From: Caballeronia glathei
GTDB taxonomy: Bacteria > Pseudomonadota > Gammaproteobacteria > Burkholderiales > Burkholderiaceae
Length of the DNA stretch: 43,677 nucleotides
Assembly (NCBI RefSeq): GCF_000698595.1
Contig: NZ_JFHC01000068.1
Location: 1 to 43,677 of the forward strand
Reading direction: 5' to 3'
The position numbers and the translations under genes were made by a program. This document shows positions 8,267 to 15,833 of the stretch, piece by piece. The notes beneath the pieces are model-generated. The model was not told the DNA's origin. It was given only the letters and a program-made list of their open reading frames with translations, and did not search any database. Position 1 is the first letter of the stretch. Each line of letters starts with the position of its first letter.

Positions 8267-9153
8267 ATGCGAACAGCCGGTTCGGATTGCGGCCCGTGCC
8301 TGGCGCCGGCCAGGCGGCCTTCGACATGCTCGCGCAGATCGACCTCGTGATCACGGATTGCGACGGCACGCTGCTGCACACCGACAAGTCGATGAGCCGC
8401 GCCGCCGAAGACGCCGTCGCCCGCCTGCGCGCGGCGGGCGTCAAGTTCACGGTCGCGAGCAGCCGGCCGGGCGCGGGCATGCGCTGGATCGTGGAGAGGC
8501 TCGCGGTGGATCTGCCTTTCGCCGCGTACAACGGCGGCAATATCGTCGCGCCGCGCACGTGGGAGGTGCTCGGCGCGCACAAGCTGCCGCGCGATGCCGT
8601 CGATACGGCGCTTGCCGGCCTCGCGCGCGAGGGCATCGACGCGTGGGTGTTCATCGGCGACGTCTGGTATCTGACCAATCCGAAGGCCGCCTATCTGGCG
8701 CTCGAGACGCGCACCGTGGGCTACGAAGGCGTGCTGGTGCGAAGTTTCGATGAGGTGGATCTCGACGCGGTCGACAAGATCGTCGGCTCGACGGTGGACG
8801 AGCCGCTGCTCGCGCGCGTGGAAACCGGCTTGCAGGCGACGCTGGAAGGCCGCGCGATTGCCGCGCGCTCGCAGAACTACTACCTCGACATCACGAGCAC
8901 GCTCGCCCACAAGGGCGTCGCCGTGCAGGAACTGGCGCGGCTCGCAGGCGTGCCGCTCGGGCGCGTGGCCGTGCTCGGCGACATGTCCAACGACATCCCG
9001 ATGTTCGACATGGCCGGGCTCGCCATCGCGATGGGACAGGCTTCCGATGCCGTGCAGGCGCGTGCGGGGCTCGTGTCGGCGGCCAATGACGACGAGGGAT
9101 TCGCCGTCGCGATCGACGCGCTGCTAGCCGCGCGCGCCGCGCCCGCGGGTTGA
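8263..9153 (+). CDS. HAD-superfamily (Cof/type IIB) sugar phosphatase
   Basis: A 296-residue hydrolase of the haloacid-dehalogenase superfamily. Motif I is DCDGTLL at residues 32-38 (nucleophile Asp32, acid/base Asp34), motif II is the Ser of TVASSRPG near 66, motif III Lys217, and motif IV GDMSND at 239-244. The large cap between motifs II and III is typical of Cof/IIB enzymes acting on phosphosugars or phosphorylated cofactors. Its ATG overlaps the kinase stop (ATGA), so translation is coupled and the product probably acts on a sugar phosphate in the same route. The specific substrate cannot be read from the sequence. Confidence 0.85.
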   Translation: MNANSRFGLRPVPGAGQAAFDMLAQIDLVITDCDGTLLHTDKSMSRAAEDAVARLRAAGVKFTVASSRPGAGMRWIVERLAVDLPFAAYNGGNIVAPRTWEVLGAHKLPRDAVDTALAGLAREGIDAWVFIGDVWYLTNPKAAYLALETRTVGYEGVLVRSFDEVDLDAVDKIVGSTVDEPLLARVETGLQATLEGRAIAARSQNYYLDITSTLAHKGVAVQELARLAGVPLGRVAVLGDMSNDIPMFDMAGLAIAMGQASDAVQARAGLVSAANDDEGFAVAIDALLAARAAPAG

Positions 9154-9401
9154 CGCGGGGAAGCAGGGCAGGCGCCGGCGTGTTTTGGGCGGATGAGCCT
9201 GGACCGGCTTGCAGGTCGTCGGACCGCCCGCAGGATGCGATGAAACGGGGAAAGCGAGGGAAAGCAGAGAAAAACGGGAAGGAAACCGGAGAGCGGCATC
9301 GACGCGCTCGCACGGCTGGCTTGCAGCATGCGATGGCAGCGTCGAAACGTGCTCTTCGTGGCGTTGGCCGGTTGAGCGCTTGTCCGCTCAACGATGTGGC
9401 A

Positions 9402-9668
9402 TCAGCGACGACGCATTTGCGGCCGCGGAGCTCCGCCGCCTGCGCGTTCGTCCTTGTGCCGGAAGTTGATGCGGCCCTTGGTCAGGTCGTACACCGAGAG
9501 TTCCAGCGTCACGCGGTCGCCCGCGAGAATGCGGATGTGGTTCTTGCGCATGCGGCCCGAAGCGTAGGCACCCACGACGACGCCGTTGTCGAGCGTCACG
9601 CGGTAGCGGCTATCGGGAAGCACTTCGTCGACAATGCCGTCTAGTTCGATGAGTTCTTCTTTCGCCAT
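9402..9668 (-). CDS. infA: Translation initiation factor IF-1 (extra copy)
   Basis: An 88-residue S1/OB-fold protein that binds the 30S A site during initiation. The core MAKEELIELDGIVDEVLPDSRYRVTL-type start and GRMRKNHIRILAGDRV match IF-1. It is longer than the usual 72 residues through a C-terminal tail rich in Gly, Pro and Arg (GGGAPRPQMRRR). A strong GGAG sits upstream of the ATG at 9668. There is no ribosomal-protein neighbourhood, so this is likely a second infA beside the one expected in the spc/alpha ribosomal operons. Such duplicates are known in beta-proteobacteria. Confidence 0.93.
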   Translation of the reverse strand: MAKEELIELDGIVDEVLPDSRYRVTLDNGVVVGAYASGRMRKNHIRILAGDRVTLELSVYDLTKGRINFRHKDERAGGGAPRPQMRRR

Positions 9669-9754
9669 ATAAAGCTCCTCTATGGATAGTAATAATGAGA
9701 TTGTAGGTGACGCGGGCGCTTTGCGCTCCCGCGTCAGCGGATTTCAGTGGCGAA

Positions 9755-10045
9755 TCAGAGATCGGCGACCGTCTGGCCGTCGATCTGACCGTCAATCAGC
9801 TTCTCGGCGTGCTGCATGCAGGCACGGCGCGCCTGGCCGCCGTTTTCGAACGCGCCCGGCTGCGTGACGCGAAACACGCGGCTGTCGCCCTTGGCTTCCT
9901 CGCCCTCGGGCACGGCCCGGCGGATGCGCACGGACGCCTCGTAGCCGGCATCCGCCGCGCGCACGGCGATGCCGTCGCGCGCGCCGCGCGGATAGATCAG
10001 CGGGTGAATCTCATAGCCCTTGTACGTCTTGACCGTTTCTTTCAT
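9755..10045 (-). CDS. Conserved hypothetical small protein
   Basis: A 96-residue protein beginning MKETVKTYKGYEIHPLIYPR. The YKGYEIHPL start, the alternating beta-type pattern and VRIRRAVPEGEE resemble small conserved beta-proteobacterial proteins that I associate, without certainty, with the CV_2116 domain. No signal peptide or membrane segment. It lies 86 bp upstream of infA on the same strand and could share its transcript. The upstream Shine-Dalgarno is weak. Function unknown. Confidence 0.65.
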   Translation of the reverse strand: MKETVKTYKGYEIHPLIYPRGARDGIAVRAADAGYEASVRIRRAVPEGEEAKGDSRVFRVTQPGAFENGGQARRACMQHAEKLIDGQIDGQTVADL

Positions 10046-10174
10046 GTTCCGTATGTCCTGTGTTGCGCTCGCTCACTTGCACCGCACGTGCGCAGCGAAT
10101 GCGCGTGCCCGCCGCAGGGCGTCCCGGGTTGCGGACGGCTGCAAGCGGCGTTTGCCAGCCTCGTTGTCGCGAGC

Positions 10175-10205
10175 AAAAAACAAAAAGCGCGGCGCCTCGT
10201 GGCGC
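10175..10205 (-). terminator. Possible intrinsic terminator, minus strand
   Basis: Read on the minus strand, a 5-bp GC stem (GCGCC-ACGA-GGCGC) is followed after four bases (CGCG, then C) by TTTTTGTTTTTTG. The stem is short, and corA ends more than 300 bp upstream, so which transcript it ends is unclear. Confidence 0.35.
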
Positions 10206-10238
10206 AGTCGCTCATTAGGCTGCGGGTGATGAAGAACG

Positions 10239-10258
10239 CGGCGGTCACATGACCGCCG
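10239..10258. repeat. 20-bp inverted repeat
   Basis: Nine-base arms CGGCGGTCA and TGACCGCCG separated by CA. No T tract follows. It could be a hairpin at the corA 3' end or a protein-binding palindrome. Confidence 0.5.
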
Positions 10259-10542
10259 GCGTCGCTATTGCTCAAAACTGAGCCAAAACTTGAAGACGAA
10301 TGCCGGGGATACCTGCGCCGACATTGCCGGGGCGATGACATTCAGCGCCTGTTTGCAAGCCCGGGCGTGCAGCCAGGCGGGCGCTGAAATGCTGGGTGGT
10401 TCGCTACTGCCGGGTGAATCGTGGCCTGTTTTCATACCACGGTTGTGTTTGACAGCCGAAACCGGAAAAAAGTTCCGCTGCCGCCGGTAGCCCGCCTCTC
10501 GATGCCGCAAAAAGGGACGCGTTCAACGCATCGAAGCATCCA

Positions 10543-11520
10543 TTATAACCAACCTGCCTTCTTGAACTTCCAGTAGAGCGTCACGTCGACGACGAGCATC
10601 ACCACAAGCACCGCCGGGTAGCCGTAAGCCCAGTCCAGCTCGGGGATGCGGTGAAAGTTCATGCCGTAGATGCCCGCGATCATCGTCGGCACGGCGAAGA
10701 GGGCCGCGAACGAGCCGAGGCGCTTGGTCACTTCGCTTTCCGCGAGCGAGATCAGGCCGAGATTCACCTGGATCGCCGTGACGATCATTTCGCGGCGCCC
10801 TTCGATGGTCTTCAGGATGCGCTGCAGGTGATCGTACACGTCGCGGAAATAGTCCTGCATGCCTGAGCACACGCCGGGCGGCCTGCCGCCATACAGTTTG
10901 CTGACGGCTTCCAGAAGCGGCGCGGTGTGGTGCTGGAGCAGCACGAGCCGGCGCTTGAGCGAGTACAGGTCTTCGATCACCGCGCGCGCCGCCGCCGAGC
11001 CGTTGCGCTCGAAGATCCGTTCCTCGACTTCGTCGAGTTCCGCGGCGAGCGTTTCGAGCACGGGAAAATAGCGGTCGACGACGTTGTCGAGGAGCGCGTA
11101 CATCACGAACGCAGGACCGTGCTTGAGCAGATGCGGCTCGCGCTCGCAGCGCGACCTGACATCCTGAAAGCCTTGCGTCGTCCGGTTGCGTACCGAGAGC
11201 ACGTAGTTCTTGCCGACGAACACATTGATTTCCCCGACGAGCAGTTCACCTTCGTCGTCGAACTCGACGGTATGGAACACCGCGAAGAGCGAATCGCCGT
11301 ACTCCTCGATCTTCGGCCGCTGATGGCCGTGCTGCGCGTCCTCGACGGCGAGTTCGTGCAGGCCGAACTGCTGCGACATGTGCGCGAGTTCGCCCGGGCC
11401 GGGCTCCTTCAGCGCGACCCAGATGAAGCAGTCGGGCAGGTCCCGGTAAGCATTGATTTCGTCGATCTGGACGTCGGCGAGCTTGCGGCCGTTCTGATAG
11501 GCCGCGCAATTGACCAGCAT
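10543..11520 (-). CDS. corA: CorA-type magnesium/cobalt transporter
   Basis: A 325-residue divalent-cation channel. A long cytoplasmic domain rich in acidic and helical segments is followed by two C-terminal membrane helices. The family signature GMN is at residues 286-288 (IYGMNFHRIPELDW), just after the first helix. The second helix (PAVLVVMLVVDVTLYW) ends in a basic tail, KFKKAGWL, as expected for CorA. The ATG at 11520 is preceded by AGGG at suitable distance and gives a normal family length. It lies downstream of the bactofilin gene with a 182-bp gap, so it may have its own promoter. Confidence 0.95.
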   Translation of the reverse strand: MLVNCAAYQNGRKLADVQIDEINAYRDLPDCFIWVALKEPGPGELAHMSQQFGLHELAVEDAQHGHQRPKIEEYGDSLFAVFHTVEFDDEGELLVGEINVFVGKNYVLSVRNRTTQGFQDVRSRCEREPHLLKHGPAFVMYALLDNVVDRYFPVLETLAAELDEVEERIFERNGSAAARAVIEDLYSLKRRLVLLQHHTAPLLEAVSKLYGGRPPGVCSGMQDYFRDVYDHLQRILKTIEGRREMIVTAIQVNLGLISLAESEVTKRLGSFAALFAVPTMIAGIYGMNFHRIPELDWAYGYPAVLVVMLVVDVTLYWKFKKAGWL

Positions 11521-11702
11521 GTGTGATTGCCCTGAATGACGGTGGGGAAAGGCAGCGCATCGGCGCGTCCGTCGCGACGGCGCCGTGCGGGCAGCCTTTC
11601 CCTGGCATCTTAGCGGATTTGTCCCGAATCGCCGACCAGAAGCGCGCGCTGCGACGCACGCCGTGTCGGCCTGTTGCGATGCTTGTGATTGCGCTGGTTC
11701 GC

Positions 11703-12125
11703 TCAGTCCGTTGCGAGGCCGGCACTCGTGTCGCGCGGCATCGCGTTTGCCGCGGCCGGGCTGTCGCGCTTGGTCAGCTTGCCTTCCACCGACGCTCCGA
11801 CGTCCATGCGCAACTGCTGGTAGTAGATGTTGCCGTTCACGTGCGCGTTCGACTGCAGCTCGACGAAATGCTCGACGGTCACGTCGCCGGTGATCGTGCC
11901 GTTGATGACGATGTCGTACGCGCTCACGTTGCCTGTGATTGATCCCTGGTCGCTTACGACGAGCAGCGTTTCTTCGCCCGCGCGTCCCGCGACGTTGCCG
12001 GTCACGTGGCCGTCCATGCGCAGGCCGTCGTTGAATTCGAGATCGCCCTTGATGTGGACGTCGTGAGCGATGAGCGTGGCGAGCTTGGCATGGCTTACGC
12101 CCGCGGATTTCTTCTTCGTGAACAT
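11703..12125 (-). CDS. Bactofilin-family cytoskeletal protein
   Basis: A 140-residue bactofilin (polymer cytoskeleton, DUF583 type). The central region, about residues 20-115, shows the repeating short beta-helix pattern (HIKGDLEF, HVTGNVAG, SITGNVSA, TITGDVTV, HVNGNIYY, SVEGKLTK). The MFTKKK start is a short polar tail of the sort that often contacts the membrane. GAAGG precedes the ATG at 12125. It is the last gene of a module with an M23 peptidase and a one-pass membrane coiled-coil protein. In other bacteria bactofilins recruit M23 endopeptidases to set local cell-wall curvature, so the same role is inferred here. Confidence 0.9.
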   Translation of the reverse strand: MFTKKKSAGVSHAKLATLIAHDVHIKGDLEFNDGLRMDGHVTGNVAGRAGEETLLVVSDQGSITGNVSAYDIVINGTITGDVTVEHFVELQSNAHVNGNIYYQQLRMDVGASVEGKLTKRDSPAAANAMPRDTSAGLATD

Positions 12126-12214
12126 GTGGAACCTTCGGTTGCTGGGATGGGGTTGCTTCGACTGCTGCCGGGACGGCCGCACTCCGGGCGGCATTCCGGC
12201 GCATTCCGGCGCAT

Positions 12215-12583
12215 TCAATCGGACCCGCGGCGCTGACGCCGGTAGAACGCGAGATCCGTGCGCAGGCGCGCGAGTTCGGCGGCCGCCGCAGCGGCCTGCT
12301 GCTCGAGCGCGGCGCGCGTCGCGGCTTCGTGATCGCCCGCGAGCCGGGCCCGCGCGAGTTCGTCGCGCAGTTCGCGCTCGGACACGGGTGGTGCGCACGT
12401 CGCCTCGACCCGCGCGTTGTACTCGCGCGAGCCTTTGAGCGCGAAGCCGGCCGCGACGAGCGCCGACACCGCGCAGGCCGCGGCGATGCCGCCGAGCAGC
12501 AGGTTCGGGCCGCGTCGCGCGGACAGCGAATAGGTATGGCGGGTGAGCCGGTGCGTCGCCCGCTTCGTGTCAACTCTCTGCAT
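12215..12583 (-). CDS. One-pass membrane protein with coiled coil, in bactofilin module
   Basis: A 122-residue protein. A basic N-terminus (about 27 residues) precedes a single membrane segment near residues 29-49 (LLLGGIAAACAVSALVAAGF). A heptad-like helical region rich in Ala, Leu, Glu and Arg follows to the C-terminus, probably a periplasmic coiled coil. Its start overlaps the end of the M23 gene by 14 bp, so translation is coupled. The Shine-Dalgarno is weak, consistent with coupling. No family is recognised; by position it may link the cytoplasmic bactofilin to the periplasmic peptidase. Confidence 0.75.
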   Translation of the reverse strand: MQRVDTKRATHRLTRHTYSLSARRGPNLLLGGIAAACAVSALVAAGFALKGSREYNARVEATCAPPVSERELRDELARARLAGDHEAATRAALEQQAAAAAAELARLRTDLAFYRRQRRGSD

Positions 12584-13547
12584 GGGACATCAGCCTGAAA
12601 AGCGCGAGATAGGGTTTCGGATCGACCTGCGCGCCATCGACGATCACCTCGAAGTGCAGGTGCGGGCCGGTCGAGCGCCCGGTCGAGCCGACTTCGGCGA
12701 TCTTCTGGCCCGGCATCACGATGTCGCCCGTGCGCACGAGGATCTTCGACGCATGCGCGTAGCGCGTGACGACACCGTCGCCGTGGCGGATGTCAACGGC
12801 GTTGCCATAGCCGCCGTGCGGGCCGGACAGGATCACGCGGCCGCCGGCGGTCGCGACGATGGAAGCGCCCGCCGGCGCGACCATGTCGATTCCGGGATGA
12901 AAGCTCCCGCGCCCGCTGAACGGATCGGCGCGGTTGCCGTACGGCGAGCCCATGCGCGCCCCCGGCGCGGGGTCGCGGCCCGGGAACGCCATGTAGGCGG
13001 AGAAGTGTGCATTCGCGACGGCTTGCAGTTGCGAGAGCGTGTCGCCGAGGCAATCGATCGCCTTCTGCGTGCGCTTCAACTGCTGCTGCGCGCTGCCGCT
13101 GCTCGCCGCGCGGGCGGCGTCGCACACGCGCGGCGGCAGCGCTGGGCCGCCCGCGCCGTCGAGCGGCGGCGCCTCGGCGCTGTCCGGCAGCGGCGGCACG
13201 AGGTGCACATCGGGGCCGGTGGACTTGCGTGACGCGGCGAGATGATCGTCGAATTCGCGCAGTTCGTTCACCTGCGCGCTCAGTTGCCCGACGCGCGGCT
13301 CGATCTGCGCGAGCGTCGCGCTGATCTTGCCGAGCTCCTCCAGCTCGTAGGAGCGGCGCGCGAGCTGCGCGCCTTCCTCGGCGGCGTGACTGCGGCCGAG
13401 CGTCGAACCGATCGCGATGCCGAGCGCGAGCGCCGCGAGGATCAGCGCGACGACCGCGATCACCGCGATCGCGCGGGCGGTGCGCGCTTCCACGAAGCGC
13501 ACGCGCTGGCGCGACACCGATCGCCGTGACCAGATGACGAACGCCAT
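12570..13547 (-). CDS. M23 (LytM-type) peptidoglycan endopeptidase, membrane anchored
   Basis: A 325-residue protein with one membrane segment (about residues 26-48), a periplasmic coiled-coil region (60-180) and a C-terminal M23 domain. All zinc ligands and the catalytic histidine are present: His217 and Asp221 in HPGIDMVAP, His265 in TRYAHAS, and His297/His299 in GPHLHFEV. It is therefore likely an active cell-wall endopeptidase rather than a degenerate activator. The ATG at 13547 follows GAGG; a frame reaching 13691 has no such site and would put a long polar tail before the helix. It heads the module with the coiled-coil protein and bactofilin. Confidence 0.92.
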   Translation of the reverse strand: MAFVIWSRRSVSRQRVRFVEARTARAIAVIAVVALILAALALGIAIGSTLGRSHAAEEGAQLARRSYELEELGKISATLAQIEPRVGQLSAQVNELREFDDHLAASRKSTGPDVHLVPPLPDSAEAPPLDGAGGPALPPRVCDAARAASSGSAQQQLKRTQKAIDCLGDTLSQLQAVANAHFSAYMAFPGRDPAPGARMGSPYGNRADPFSGRGSFHPGIDMVAPAGASIVATAGGRVILSGPHGGYGNAVDIRHGDGVVTRYAHASKILVRTGDIVMPGQKIAEVGSTGRSTGPHLHFEVIVDGAQVDPKPYLALFRLMSHAES

Positions 13548-13967
13548 CAGCGGGCCTCGCCCGGAGCGGAGTGGATTGCGCGTGCGGCGCGCGCGAGGCG
13601 AAAGGCCGGCTGGAAGGAGGTGAGCGTCACGTCGGGGAAAACGCCGCGGCATGCCACGGCGACAAGGATGAATCAGCCGGCGATTATGCAACGGGTCCGG
13701 CGACGCTCATCTCAAATTATAAGGATTGCAATACAAGTAGCGTGAACGGGAAAACGGAAGGCGGCACAGGGGCGCTTTCCCCATTGCTTTCAGGCGAGGG
13801 TACGAAGTGACGAGGAATCAAGGCACGGCGTTGACAAACGCTGTCTCGAAAAACAAACTGCGCCCTTTAGATTCGGTAGTCGAATAATTCGGATCACGGA
13901 CGGATTCGCGAAACCGGACTCCGCCCGGAACTTCAACCCGCAGCACCTTTTCACGACTCGAGGACAT
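13548..13967. other. Divergent intergenic region with promoter-like boxes
   Basis: No gene seen in 420 bp between the M23 operon and the periplasmic protein gene. It holds a perfect minus-strand TATAAT at 13716-13721 and a perfect plus-strand TTGACA at 13831-13836. A short inverted repeat, ATTCG-N5-CGAAT, lies at 13871-13885. Confidence 0.5.
13716..13721 (-). promoter_or_regulatory. Candidate -10 box for the M23-bactofilin operon
   Basis: Perfect TATAAT on the minus strand, about 170 bp upstream of the M23 start, in a locally AT-rich patch. No good -35 is visible at 16-18 bp, so an activator or extended promoter may be needed. Confidence 0.35.
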
Positions 13968-14558
13968 ATGCACAAAAAGACCATTTCCATCGTCGCCGGC
14001 GCGCTCATTTCGATTTCTCCCGCGATCATCTCCATCGCCCACGCGGCGCAGCCTGCGGCCGTCAAGGCGGCAGCAGCGCAGCCGATCGAAGGCGTGAGCC
14101 TGGTCGAGGCGACGGGCAAGATCGAGTCGGTGAACCGCGAGACGCGCGAAGTATCCGTGCTCGACAAGAATGGCGGACGGACCACCTTCGCGGTCGGCCC
14201 CGACGCCAAGAACTTCTCGCAGATCAACGTAGGCGACGAAGTGCGCGTGCGCCTCACGCGTAGTGTGATCGTCGCGCTCTCGAAGGGCGACGTGCGCAGC
14301 GCGACGGAGACGGAAACCGTCGCGAGCGCGCCCGCCGGCGCGAAGCCGTCGGGCGAGATCGCGCGCCATCTGACGGTGGTCGCGGACATCGTGAAGGTGG
14401 ATCACAAGAGCGGCCTCGTCAGCCTGAAAGGTCCGCAGGGCAATCTGCTCGACGTGCAGGTCCACGACCGCGCCAGGCTCGCGCACGTGAAGGCGGGTCA
14501 GCAGGTGACGATCGCGTATACGGAAGCCGTCTCCGTTGCCGTGACGCCGGTGCAATAG
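13968..14558 (+). CDS. Periplasmic beta-rich protein of unknown function
   Basis: A 196-residue protein with a clear Sec signal (MHKKTISIVAGALISISPAI, cleavage near AHA-A at about residue 27). The mature part holds two similar segments: ATGKIESVNRETREVSVLDK followed by a GDEVRVR strand, and VVADIVKVDHKSGLVSLKGP followed by a GQQVTIAYTE strand. This looks like an internally duplicated small beta-barrel domain of the kind seen in periplasmic copper- or nucleic-acid-type OB folds. No cysteines or metal-binding motif are visible. It stands alone, with a TTGACA-type -35 about 130 bp upstream. Confidence 0.75.
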   Translation: MHKKTISIVAGALISISPAIISIAHAAQPAAVKAAAAQPIEGVSLVEATGKIESVNRETREVSVLDKNGGRTTFAVGPDAKNFSQINVGDEVRVRLTRSVIVALSKGDVRSATETETVASAPAGAKPSGEIARHLTVVADIVKVDHKSGLVSLKGPQGNLLDVQVHDRARLAHVKAGQQVTIAYTEAVSVAVTPVQ

Positions 14559-14578
14559 GCGAAGCTGCCGTTTCAGCC

Positions 14579-14603
14579 GATGCGGTGAACGGTTCACCGC
14601 ATC
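14579..14603. terminator. 25-bp palindromic hairpin after the periplasmic gene
   Basis: Twelve-base arms GATGCGGTGAAC and GTTCACCGCATC flank one central G, 20 bp after the stop codon and between convergent genes. No T tract follows on either strand. Likely a transcript-end hairpin. Confidence 0.5.
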
Positions 14604-14680
14604 CAGACACCCGCAAGACACCCGCAACCGGGACCCGGCATGCGCCACCCCGGTCGCCGCTTCATTCAGGCGTTCTGTGT

Positions 14681-15643
14681 TCAGACCACGCCGGGCTGAA
14701 CCCACACCATCTCGCCGCTGTCACCCATGAGCAGCGCGCGATTGGACTCCGCCGCCGCCCGCAGAAAGTCCCACACGGCCGTGATGCGCTTGAGCTTGCG
14801 CAGATCCTCGCGGCACGACAGATAGAACCCGCGCGTCACCACGATGTCATCCGGCAGCACGGCCACGAGCCGCGGGTCCTGCGCGGCCATGAAGCACGGC
14901 AGGATCGCGAGCGCGCGCCCCTGCAGCGCCGCGAAGTACTGCGCGATCACGCTCGTGCTGCGCCAGCGCGACTCCGCGCCCGGCACTGCGCGTTCGAGAT
15001 ACAGCAGTTCGTAGCTGAACGCCAGGTCGTCGATATAGCTCGCGAAGCGATGCGCTCGCAAATCGTCGGCGGATTCCACCGGCGCGTGGCGCGCCAGATA
15101 GCCGGGCGTCGCGTAGAGTTTCAGCCGGTAGTCGCACAGTTTCGTATAGACGTACTGCCCCTGCTCGGGACGCTCGAGTGTCACCGCGATGTCCGCCTCG
15201 CGCTTGGACAGGCTCACGAAATGCGGCACCGGCAGCAGATCGATGGAAATGTTCGGGTGCGCGTCCTGAAAGCGCGCGAGCTGCGGCGCGAGGAAAAAGC
15301 AGCCGAAACCCTCCGTCGATCCGACCCGCACATGCCCGGAAAGCGCGTGTCCGGTATTGGCGATCTGCTCGGTCGCCGACTGCACGGTCGTCTCGATCGA
15401 ATCGGCATATCCGACGAGCCGCTGGCCCTCCGCGGTCAGCACGAATCCTCCGCTGCGCGACTTGTCGAAGAGCAGGGTGCCGAGCGCGTCTTCCAGCGCA
15501 CGCACGCGGCGCGCGACGGTCGTGTAATCGACCCCCAGACGCTTCGCCGCGCCGCTCGCGCGCTGCGTCCGCGCGACTTCGAGGAAAAAGCGCAGGTCGT
15601 CCCAGTTCAGTTTCGTGGGATCGGGCTTGATGCTTTTTTGCAT
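14681..15643 (-). CDS. LysR-family regulator, divergent from mmsA
   Basis: A 320-residue transcription factor. The N-terminal winged helix (about residues 13-72) shows the LysR pattern LRFFLEVARTQRASGAAKRL with TTVARRVRALEDALG as the recognition part; the effector-binding domain follows (about 100-300). It is divergently transcribed from mmsA across 190 bp that contain an inverted repeat at 15662-15706. Control of the mmsA-mmsB genes is therefore the natural inference. The inducer is unknown; a valine-breakdown intermediate would fit. Confidence 0.9.
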   Translation of the reverse strand: MQKSIKPDPTKLNWDDLRFFLEVARTQRASGAAKRLGVDYTTVARRVRALEDALGTLLFDKSRSGGFVLTAEGQRLVGYADSIETTVQSATEQIANTGHALSGHVRVGSTEGFGCFFLAPQLARFQDAHPNISIDLLPVPHFVSLSKREADIAVTLERPEQGQYVYTKLCDYRLKLYATPGYLARHAPVESADDLRAHRFASYIDDLAFSYELLYLERAVPGAESRWRSTSVIAQYFAALQGRALAILPCFMAAQDPRLVAVLPDDIVVTRGFYLSCREDLRKLKRITAVWDFLRAAAESNRALLMGDSGEMVWVQPGVV

Positions 15644-15661
15644 GTCTGTCGGGTATTTTTA

Positions 15662-15706
15662 TCGATACTTGATGGAGATTTGCATAACTATACTCAATGC
15701 TATCGA
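15662..15706. promoter_or_regulatory. Inverted repeat in LysR-mmsA divergent region
   Basis: TCGATACTTGA on the left is matched by TCAATGCTATCGA on the right, giving perfect outer arms TCGATA and TATCGA and an inner TTGA/TCAA pair offset by two bases. Location between divergent regulator and target, and the spaced dyad, fit a LysR binding region. Confidence 0.45.
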
Positions 15707-15833
15707 CCTGCCGCTCGGTCAGCGGGCATAAAAAACGGAGACGACATGCCTTTTCCCTCCGGCGCCATCCCAGGCGTCCGCCGCCGCGCGTCATCTCCCC
15801 GTCCGTCGTGTCTCGTCCTGAAAGGAGCCATCC

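Larger units (their letters stand above)
10046..10542. other. Gene-free stretch between corA and the small conserved gene
   Basis: No convincing gene. A minus-strand frame at 10265-10510 is open but has no Shine-Dalgarno and an unstructured product. The visible structure is two inverted repeats: one at 10239-10258, and a GCGCC-TCGT-GGCGC hairpin at 10192-10205 that on the minus strand is followed by a T-rich run (10175-10186). The second could end corA transcription. Confidence 0.5.

Noticed and set aside
10265..10510. 81-codon minus-strand frame downstream of corA
   Set aside because: No Shine-Dalgarno, odd composition, no domain pattern.
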